Below are positions 54,772 to 61,797 of a stretch of 64,000 nt of DNA, piece after piece. Positions within the stretch are counted from its first letter, which is position 1. The number at the start of each line of letters is the position of its first letter. Under the pieces are notes generated by a model, which was given only the letters and a program-made list of their open reading frames with translations, was not told where the DNA came from and searched no databases. Position numbers and translations under genes: made by a program. Source of the stretch: SCUN01 sp046598935 (GTDB taxonomy: Bacteria > Acidobacteriota > Vicinamibacteria > Vicinamibacterales > SCN-69-37); contig JBKJHW010000046.1 in assembly GCA_046598935.1 (NCBI GenBank), positions 26,346 to 90,345 on the forward strand. The letters are read 5' to 3'.

Positions 54772-57486
54772 ATGAGTCTTGCACCCGGCACCCGCCTCGG
54801 CCCGTATGAAATCGTCTCCGCCCTTGGCGCCGGCGGCATGGGCGAGGTCTATCGCGCGAAAGATACGAACCTCAATCGCGACGTTGCGATCAAGATCTTG
54901 CCCGAGTCGTTCGCGCTCGATGCCGACCGCGTCGCGCGGTTCAAGCGCGAAGCGCAAGTGCTCGCGTCGCTCAATCATCCGAACATCGCCCAGATCCATG
55001 GGTTTGAAGAAACGACATCGGGTGTCGTTTCCGAAAAACGACACCCGATGTCGTTTCTTGTCATGGAACTGGTCGAGGGCGAAGATCTCTCCGCGATCAT
55101 CGCGCGCGGTCCGATCGCGATCGCCGACGCGCTGCCAGTCGCCAAACAAATCGCCGAGGCGCTCGAAGCCGCGCACGAGCAGGGCATCGTCCATCGCGAT
55201 CTGAAGCCCGCGAACATCAAAGTCCGCACCGATGGCACCGTGAAGGTTCTCGACTTCGGTTTGGCGAAAGCGATGGATCCCACCGATCCGTCCGGCGCGA
55301 ATGCGATGAATTCGCCGACGATGACGGCGCGCGCGACGCAGATGGGAATGATCATCGGCACAGCCGCTTACATGTCGCCTGAGCAAGCGAAGGGCAGAGC
55401 GGTCGACAAGCGCGCCGACATCTGGGCATTTGGCGTCGTCCTCTTCGAAATGCTGACCGGGCAGCGCGCATTTCAAGGCGAAGACATCTCCGAAACGCTC
55501 GCGTCGGTGCTCAAGGACTCGGTCGACTTGAACCTGCTGCCGGCGTCGACGACGTTCACGATTCGTCGACTCCTGCAGCGATGCCTCGAGCGAGATCCGC
55601 GGAAGCGATTGCGCGACATCGGCGATGCGCGCCACGTGCTCGAAGGCGGTGACGACGCGCTGCTGAGCGGGACCAACAGCGGGTCGATGTCAGCGTCGGG
55701 CGGCACAGCGGCTGTGAGGAGATCGCCGCGTTCGACCGCGCTGTTCGCCGCGATCGTTGTCGTTGCGCTCGCCGCCGGCGCCGCCGGCCTGTTCAGCGGC
55801 CGATGGATCTGGAGCGCAGGCTCGGATACGACAGACGCGCCGCTCGCCAGGGCGGTCATGCTTGCGCCGGCCGGCGTCACCTCTGTGGAGCGGCCCGTGA
55901 TGGCCGCTGATGGATCGTTTCTGGTATTCGTGGGTTTTTCGGGAAATACGCAACAGCTGTATCTCCGGCGCCTCGATGAGATCGAACCGCGCCCGATCGA
56001 GCACACCGTGGGTGGCGACCGGCCGTTTCTCTCGTTCGATCAGAAGTGGATCGGCTTCACGCGCGCGAATCGCCTCGAGAAGGTCAGCGTCGCCGGGGGC
56101 GAAGCCGTTCCCATTGCGGAGTTGTCGACGAGCAATCCCGGCAGCGCGTGGGGCCCGGACAACACCATTTTGCTCACCAGGAACTGGTACGGTGGTATTT
56201 CAGCGGTGTCGTCGAGCGGCGGCGCCATCCGAACCGTCACGACGCCGGATGCTGCCAAGGGCGAGAAGGGCCACTGGTTTCCGCAGTTCCTGCCGGACGG
56301 CCGCCACGTGCTCTTCACCATCTGGAAAGCCGCGGGCAGTCTCAACGACGCCGAGATCGCCGTCCTTGACGTTTCGTCCGGCACCTACAAAGTCATCATG
56401 TCCGGCGCGCACGGATCCTACGTGGCGCCGGGGTTCCTCGTGTTTTACCGGGCCGGCGCGTACCACGCGGTGCGATTTGATCTCGACTCGCACACCCCAT
56501 CGGGCGACTCGGTGACGGTGTTGACCGACGATCGCGGGATCTCGCCGGATGGATCGAATCCCAGTTTCAGCGTGACGCCGAATGGCGTGGCCGCGTACGT
56601 GCCGGGTCAGTACTTTGCGACGAGCACGCTGACGTGGATCGCCGAGGGGGGCACGGCTGAACCGCTGACGTTCACGGCGAGAGGTTTTGTCGATGCGGCG
56701 ATCGCACCGCAGGGCCATCGGATTGCCGCTGGTGTCGTCGAAGGCGGCAGGTATGTGGTGCGCCTCCTCGACCTCGATCGGCAAACAGACCAGGTGCTCG
56801 AATTGCCGGGCAGCAACTGGAATGCGAAGTGGCATCCGGACGGACGACGCATCGCGGTGCGCGCTCTGCGCGAAGGCAACTTCGATATCTACGCGAAAGA
56901 CATCACGACGTCAGCGCCGCCCATACGGCTCCTGTCGAAACCCGGCGACGAATCCCCGATGGCGTGGCTGTCTGAAAAGAAGCTGTTGATCAGCCAGGAG
57001 CTTGGCGACGGCATCTACCGCACGAAGTTGCTGGATCTTGATGCTCCGGACAATCCGAAAGTGTTGGCGGGATACAACCCGGACTCGCTGTCCGTCTCGC
57101 CGGACGGTGTCTGGATGGCGATGGCCGAGCCGCATACCGGTCGGGCGGAAGTGTATGTGCGGCGGATCGAGGGTGATGGTTTGCTCGAGCCCGTCACCGC
57201 GAAGGGCGGCACGTCGCCCGTTTGGCTGAGCAAGAGCCGAGAGCTTCTCTACATGCGAGGACAGGACATCATGGCCGCGTCGTGGCGGGAAGAAGCGGGC
57301 CGATTCCGGATGGACCGCGAGCGCGTGTGGGCGCACCTTCCCTCGAACGTGCCGCTCGGTATTCTCGATGCGGCTCCGGACGGTCGCGTGCTCGCTGCTG
57401 TTCCGGTGGACGGGACGCGCGCCCCCCAGGTGCGCATCATTCTCAACTGGCAGCAAGAGATCGCTAGAAAGCTCGCAGGTAAATGA
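54772..57486 (+). CDS. Transmembrane Ser/Thr kinase with beta-propeller (kinase 5), palindrome doublet insert
   Basis: 904 residues. K41, HRD 141-143 (HRDLKPANIKV), DFGLAKAMD, MSPEQAKG. Residues 79-95 (EETTSGVVSEKRHPMSF) are coded by a family A doublet with a 5-nt spacer, so the second unit is read in a different frame from kinase 4. The loop is 13 residues longer than in kinase 6. Membrane helix about 320-343 (LFAAIVVVALAAGAAGLFSG). The propeller has fewer clear SPDG motifs (VSPDGVWMAMAEP). The stop overlaps the kinase 6 ATG by 4 bp. Confidence 0.94.
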   Translation: MSLAPGTRLGPYEIVSALGAGGMGEVYRAKDTNLNRDVAIKILPESFALDADRVARFKREAQVLASLNHPNIAQIHGFEETTSGVVSEKRHPMSFLVMELVEGEDLSAIIARGPIAIADALPVAKQIAEALEAAHEQGIVHRDLKPANIKVRTDGTVKVLDFGLAKAMDPTDPSGANAMNSPTMTARATQMGMIIGTAAYMSPEQAKGRAVDKRADIWAFGVVLFEMLTGQRAFQGEDISETLASVLKDSVDLNLLPASTTFTIRRLLQRCLERDPRKRLRDIGDARHVLEGGDDALLSGTNSGSMSASGGTAAVRRSPRSTALFAAIVVVALAAGAAGLFSGRWIWSAGSDTTDAPLARAVMLAPAGVTSVERPVMAADGSFLVFVGFSGNTQQLYLRRLDEIEPRPIEHTVGGDRPFLSFDQKWIGFTRANRLEKVSVAGGEAVPIAELSTSNPGSAWGPDNTILLTRNWYGGISAVSSSGGAIRTVTTPDAAKGEKGHWFPQFLPDGRHVLFTIWKAAGSLNDAEIAVLDVSSGTYKVIMSGAHGSYVAPGFLVFYRAGAYHAVRFDLDSHTPSGDSVTVLTDDRGISPDGSNPSFSVTPNGVAAYVPGQYFATSTLTWIAEGGTAEPLTFTARGFVDAAIAPQGHRIAAGVVEGGRYVVRLLDLDRQTDQVLELPGSNWNAKWHPDGRRIAVRALREGNFDIYAKDITTSAPPIRLLSKPGDESPMAWLSEKKLLISQELGDGIYRTKLLDLDAPDNPKVLAGYNPDSLSVSPDGVWMAMAEPHTGRAEVYVRRIEGDGLLEPVTAKGGTSPVWLSKSRELLYMRGQDIMAASWREEAGRFRMDRERVWAHLPSNVPLGILDAAPDGRVLAAVPVDGTRAPQVRIILNWQQEIARKLAGK
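55007..55059. repeat. Family A doublet inside kinase 5
   Basis: Units at 55010-55030 and 55036-55056; arms 55007-55030 and 55036-55059 are a perfect 24-bp inverted repeat with a 5-nt loop (CCGAA). Outer flank AAGAAACG resembles that of the intergenic copies, unlike the GCGGTGG flank in kinases 2 and 4. Confidence 0.93.
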
Positions 57487-60116
57487 GTCTCACACCCGGT
57501 ACTCGTCTCGGTTCCTACGAAATCATCGCGCCGCTTGGCGCCGGCGGTATGGGCGAGGTCTATCGGGCGAAAGACACGAACCTCAATCGCGACGTCGCGC
57601 TGAAAACGCTGCCCGAGAGTTTCGCGCTCGATGTCGATCGTGTCGCGCGTTTCAAGCGGGAAGCACAGGTGCTCGCGTCGCTCAACCATCCCAACATCGC
57701 GGTCATTTACGGCATCGAAGGCCACGCGATCGTGATGGAACTCATCGAGGGCGACGATCTCTCGACGCTCATCGCGCGAGGCCCGCTCGCGCTCGCCGAC
57801 GTCGCGGCCATCGGCAAACAGATCGCCGACGCTCTCGAAACCGCGCACGAAGCCGGCGTCGTCCATCGCGATCTCAAGCCGGCAAATATCAAAGTTCGCG
57901 CGGACGGCTCGGTGAAGGTGCTGGATTTCGGACTCGCTCGGACGATGGAGTTTGGGTCGTCGAGTTCGGATCTCGCCAACTCGCCGACGCTCACGGCGCA
58001 CGCGACGCAGCTCGGCGTGATTCTCGGTACCGCGGCGTATATGTCGCCGGAACAGGCGAAGGGCAAGGCCGCGGATCGCCGCGCCGATGTCTGGGCCTTC
58101 GGCGTGGTGCTCTTTGAAATGATCACCGGGCAACAGCTCTTTCAAGGTGACTCGGCGCCGGAAGTCATGGCGTCGGTCATGAAAGAGGAACCGGACTGGA
58201 GCCGGTTGCCGGCGAACCTGCCTGTGCCGATGCGTCGGCTGTTGCGGCGTTGTCTCGAGAAAGATCCGAAGAAGCGACTGAGCTCGATGAACGACGCGCG
58301 GCTCGAGCTTGGCGAGCCGGAAGGGGCGCCGGCGGAAATGCCCGTCGCCCGGAAGAGCTCGCGAGTCTGGCTCGCCGCAACCGCGTTGATCAGCGTCACG
58401 TTGACGGCGCTCGTGTTTCTGTTCGTCGTGCCCGCGCTGCGCCCGGCGAGAGTGATCGAACCGACGCGCGTGTCGGTCGTGGCGCCGCCCGGCGTCAACC
58501 TGCTGTTCGACGCGGCAGAGTCCTCGATTTCGCCCGACGGACGCGCGATCGTCATGACGGGCGCCGACGCGTCTGGCAGCACGAAGCTCTGGGTGCGACC
58601 ACTGAACGCGCTGACGGCGCACCCGCTCGCCGGCACGGACGGTGGGAAGGTGCCGTTCTGGTCGCCCGACAGCACGCAGATCGGGTTCTTTACGCTCGAT
58701 GGGAAGCTGAAGAAAATCCCCGTGGCCGGTGGAACAGTGGAAATCCTCTGCGACGCGCCGGACGGGCGCGGCGGCACCTGGGCCAAGGGCGACGTGATCG
58801 TGTTCTCGCCGTCGAGCGCCGGGGCGCTGCTGCAGGTATCGGCCAACGGCGGTGATACGAAACCGGCGACGACGCTCGTGGGCGCCGAGACCGGCCACCG
58901 CTTTCCCTGGTTTCTGCCCGACGGCCGCCATTTCCTCTTTGTGGCGCTGCCGCAAAAGTCGCAACGCTACGATCTCTTCGTGGGCTCGCTTGATGGCGGC
59001 GCGCCGAAGCTGATCGGCACGCCGGAAAGCGCGGCCGTCTATGCCGAGCCGGGATATCTGCTCTTCGCGCGGAAGAACACGCTGCTCGCGCAAGCGTTTG
59101 ACGCGCGCACGTTGAACGTGTCGGGCGAGCCGACGTCGATCGGCGACGCGCCGGCGGCCACCGGTGGGCTATATGTGGGTGGACGCCCGGTCAGCGTCTC
59201 GTCGACCGGCGTGCTCGAGTACCTCGGCGATCGGTTACCGGACACGACACTGCAGTGGTTCGACCGCTCGGGGCGCCCCGGTGGAACGCTGGCCGCGCCG
59301 GCGGGGCGATATCAGGGTGTCGAGTTTGCTCCAAACGGCCGGCGTGTTGCGCTGGCGCGATTCGAATCGCAGAGCTCGTCGGACTTGTGGATCGTCGATA
59401 TCGAGCGCGGAGATTCCACGCGATTCACGTCTGCGCTCGGCGCCAATTACAACCCCATCTGGTCGTTCGACGGCAGCCAAATCCTGTTCGCGGCGGATCG
59501 GAAGGCCTCACGCGATTTGTGGATCAAACCCTCGAGCGGCGCGACCGAGGAAGTCCCGTTCTTTGAGTCCGCGGCAATGTTCAAAGACCCGCGGTCGTGG
59601 TCGAGAGACGGCAAGACCATCATCTTCGATCAGTTGGATGCAAGAACGAACAACGATATTTGGATGATTTCCACCGGGGGCGAGCGCGTCCCGCAGCCGT
59701 ACCTCCGCACGTCGTTCAACGAATCGTTCGGCGCGTTGTCGCCGGATGGGCGATGGCTCGCGTATGTGTCGGACGAATCGGGACGGAATGAGGTCTATGT
59801 CGACTCGTTTCCGATTCCGCGCGGCAGGCGACGGGTGACCGATACCGGCGCGGTCTTTGTGTGGTGGCGCACCGATGGCCGCGAACTCGGCATGATCAGC
59901 GCGGATCGGCGTACCTTTCTTGTTGCCGATGTCACCCCCGGTGCGGAGTTCAAGGCCGGCCCGGCACGACCGCTGGTGGTGTTCCCGAAAGCGACGGTCT
60001 ACGTCTCGCCAACGCCGGACTTTCAGCGGCTGCTGGCGTCGGTGCCCGTGAATGACAACGCGTTTTCGAGCGTCACGCTGGTGATGGACTGGGCCGGCGC
60101 GCTCAAGCGGCGCTAG
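57483..60116 (+). CDS. Transmembrane Ser/Thr kinase with beta-propeller (kinase 6), no insert
   Basis: 877 residues, coupled to kinase 5 (ATGA). K41, E60, HRD 128-130, DFGLARTME, MSPEQAKG. Its N-lobe loop GIEGHAIVMELIEG is the uninterrupted form and serves as the empty-site reference for kinases 2, 4 and 5. Membrane helix about 294-318 (VWLAATALISVTLTALVFLFV). The propeller carries WSPDSTQIGFF, FAPNGRRVALA, LSPDGRWLAYVSDESG. Last of the array. Confidence 0.94.
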   Translation: MSLTPGTRLGSYEIIAPLGAGGMGEVYRAKDTNLNRDVALKTLPESFALDVDRVARFKREAQVLASLNHPNIAVIYGIEGHAIVMELIEGDDLSTLIARGPLALADVAAIGKQIADALETAHEAGVVHRDLKPANIKVRADGSVKVLDFGLARTMEFGSSSSDLANSPTLTAHATQLGVILGTAAYMSPEQAKGKAADRRADVWAFGVVLFEMITGQQLFQGDSAPEVMASVMKEEPDWSRLPANLPVPMRRLLRRCLEKDPKKRLSSMNDARLELGEPEGAPAEMPVARKSSRVWLAATALISVTLTALVFLFVVPALRPARVIEPTRVSVVAPPGVNLLFDAAESSISPDGRAIVMTGADASGSTKLWVRPLNALTAHPLAGTDGGKVPFWSPDSTQIGFFTLDGKLKKIPVAGGTVEILCDAPDGRGGTWAKGDVIVFSPSSAGALLQVSANGGDTKPATTLVGAETGHRFPWFLPDGRHFLFVALPQKSQRYDLFVGSLDGGAPKLIGTPESAAVYAEPGYLLFARKNTLLAQAFDARTLNVSGEPTSIGDAPAATGGLYVGGRPVSVSSTGVLEYLGDRLPDTTLQWFDRSGRPGGTLAAPAGRYQGVEFAPNGRRVALARFESQSSSDLWIVDIERGDSTRFTSALGANYNPIWSFDGSQILFAADRKASRDLWIKPSSGATEEVPFFESAAMFKDPRSWSRDGKTIIFDQLDARTNNDIWMISTGGERVPQPYLRTSFNESFGALSPDGRWLAYVSDESGRNEVYVDSFPIPRGRRRVTDTGAVFVWWRTDGRELGMISADRRTFLVADVTPGAEFKAGPARPLVVFPKATVYVSPTPDFQRLLASVPVNDNAFSSVTLVMDWAGALKRR

Positions 60117-60199
60117 CCGAGCGGCGCGCGTAGATCAGCGGTGGCGACGAGCCGGCGGGTCAACGCGGAGTTCCGCGCCCATTCGCGCCTGTCCCGCAC

Positions 60200-60550
60200 G
60201 TGACCACGCCCCGGCGATGGCATGTCTACATCGTCGACCTCAATCCGCGCGTCGGCAGCAAGCCCGGGAAACAGCGTCCCGGCGTGGCGATCCAACCGAC
60301 TGAGTTCGCGGCCGCCGGCCTTGAGAGCACGGTGATCCTTCCGATTACGACGCACCTGACCGAAGACGCCTATCCGCTCCGCGTCCGCTTGCCCAAAAGC
60401 GATTGCGGCCTCGCACGAGAGAGCGACATCCTGATCGACCAGATACTTGCGTGGGACAACACCCTCTTTCGCGAAGATCCCGGGCCGCTGCCCGAAGCGC
60501 TCCGAGATGACGTCCGTCGGGCGCTGCGCGCGTTTCTGGACTTCGCGTGA
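60200..60550 (+). CDS. MazF/PemK-like toxin
   Basis: 116 residues from a GTG. RRWHVYIVDLNPRVGSKPGK, QRPGVAIQPTEF and STVILPITTHL are the MazF fold's first strands, and ESDILIDQILAWDNTLF the usual middle. MazF toxins cut mRNA at short motifs. No complete antitoxin is adjacent: the preceding 83 nt only hold a 20-codon frame (VATSRRVNAEFRAHSRLSRT) whose stop overlaps the GTG, possibly the end of a lost MazE. Confidence 0.85.
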   Translation: MTTPRRWHVYIVDLNPRVGSKPGKQRPGVAIQPTEFAAAGLESTVILPITTHLTEDAYPLRVRLPKSDCGLARESDILIDQILAWDNTLFREDPGPLPEALRDDVRRALRAFLDFA

Positions 60551-60581
60551 CACCTATTTGGCGGCGACGAGCGCCTTCGCG

Positions 60582-60788
60582 TCAGGGCTGTTCCTTCTTG
60601 CCGCACGCCTTCACGCTCTTCGCGAAGTTGGGGCCGTAGGTCGCTTCGAATCGCTGCCACGTCCGATCCTCGCGGGGGCCGAACTCCTGCCACAAAGGTT
60701 CGTCGGTGTGCCGGTAGTGCTGGTTGCTGCCGCCTTCGTCAGTCCATCGCGCTTCGTCTTTCGCGGGCTTGGCCTTGTCAGTTTCCAT
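60582..60788 (-). CDS. Small hydrophilic hypothetical protein
   Basis: 68 residues, acidic-basic, no signal or membrane segment. WTDEGGSNQHYRHTDEPLWQ and FGPREDRTWQRFEATYGPNF look like genuine protein sequence, with aromatic and acidic residues that the shadow frames lack. No family recognised. It lies between mazF and yihY and could be a small stress protein; that is a guess. Confidence 0.5.
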   Translation of the reverse strand: METDKAKPAKDEARWTDEGGSNQHYRHTDEPLWQEFGPREDRTWQRFEATYGPNFAKSVKACGKKEQP

Positions 60789-60840
60789 GACAGAAACCTA
60801 TGCAGGGTTCGCGCCAACGCCGGCGGAGCTGCTGTATTCC

Positions 60841-61689
60841 TCATCCACGCGAAGCCGCCTCACGATTGATTCGCTCGATCTCGGCGTCCATCTCGACGCC
60901 AATGACGATCGCCAGGCCGGTGACATAAAACCACAGCATCAGCACGATCACGCCGCCGAGCGTGCCGTAGGTCGCTTCGTAGCTGCTGAAACGCACGACG
61001 TAGGCGCGGAAGCCGAGCGAGCCCAGCAGCCAGAGCGCTGTGGCGGTGAGCGCTCCCGGGCGGAGCCAATCCCAGCGTTCTTTCGTGTTCGGTGCGAAGT
61101 GATAGATCAGGCCAATACCCGTGGCGACCAGGGCGAACGCGATCGGCCACTGGATGATCTTCCACGTCCAGGAAAAAACCGCGCCCAGCCCGAACGAGCG
61201 GGTGAGGAGGTCCGCCGCTTGCGGTCCCGCAAGGATCAGCGCCGTCGAGAGCAAGACAAAGAGCGCGAGCCCCGCCGTGAGGAACAGCGAGAGCAAACGC
61301 ACCTTCCACCACGGACGGGTCTCCTCGACGCCGTGCGCCCGATTGAGCGCGTTGACGACGGCGCCCATCGCCGCTGAGGCGGACCAGAGCGCGGTGATGA
61401 GGCCGACCGTCATCACGCCCGTATCTGGCCGCTTGCTGATGGCCACCATCTGCTCGGTGATGAGCGTCAAGACCGCGGCGGGCGCAATAGGTGCGAGCAA
61501 TCGCGTGAGCTGATCGGTGAGGTTGCCCAGTGGGAAGAGACTCGCGAATGCCACGAGCGCCAGCAGCATCGCGAAGAGCGACAGAAAGAAGTGGAACGAC
61601 AGCTGCGCTGCCAGACCCTGCCCGTCGTCTTTTAGTGTTTCGCGGAATGTGGCGGCGATGATCCGACGCCAGGGCAGTGGCTTGGACAT
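60841..61689 (-). CDS. yihY: YihY/BrkB-family membrane protein
   Basis: 282 residues from the ATG at 61687-61689; the open frame upstream covers the opposite-strand Tricorn-like gene. Six membrane helices are visible, for example FFLSLFAMLLALVAFASLF, LLSLFLTAGLALFVLLSTAL and LGGVIVLMLWFYVTGLAIVI. SFHFFLSLFAML and GVMTVGLITALWSASAAMGA are the family's conserved spots. Function is uncertain; once misnamed RNase BN. The acidic C-terminus (EMDAEIERINRE) is cytoplasmic. Confidence 0.92.
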   Translation of the reverse strand: MSKPLPWRRIIAATFRETLKDDGQGLAAQLSFHFFLSLFAMLLALVAFASLFPLGNLTDQLTRLLAPIAPAAVLTLITEQMVAISKRPDTGVMTVGLITALWSASAAMGAVVNALNRAHGVEETRPWWKVRLLSLFLTAGLALFVLLSTALILAGPQAADLLTRSFGLGAVFSWTWKIIQWPIAFALVATGIGLIYHFAPNTKERWDWLRPGALTATALWLLGSLGFRAYVVRFSSYEATYGTLGGVIVLMLWFYVTGLAIVIGVEMDAEIERINREAASRG

Positions 61690-61797
61690 GGAATTCCGGC
61701 AGCATCTCATGCGCTGGCGGCGACGACTGTTCGCTAATGAACTGCGGTAGACTCCGCCCGTTCGCGTTCGTCCCCGCCCGTACGAGAAGGAGTTCCC

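Noticed and set aside
1653..55059. CRISPR array interpretation of the repeats
   Set aside because: Units occur as isolated inverted pairs, not as regularly spaced direct repeats, and there are no cas genes.
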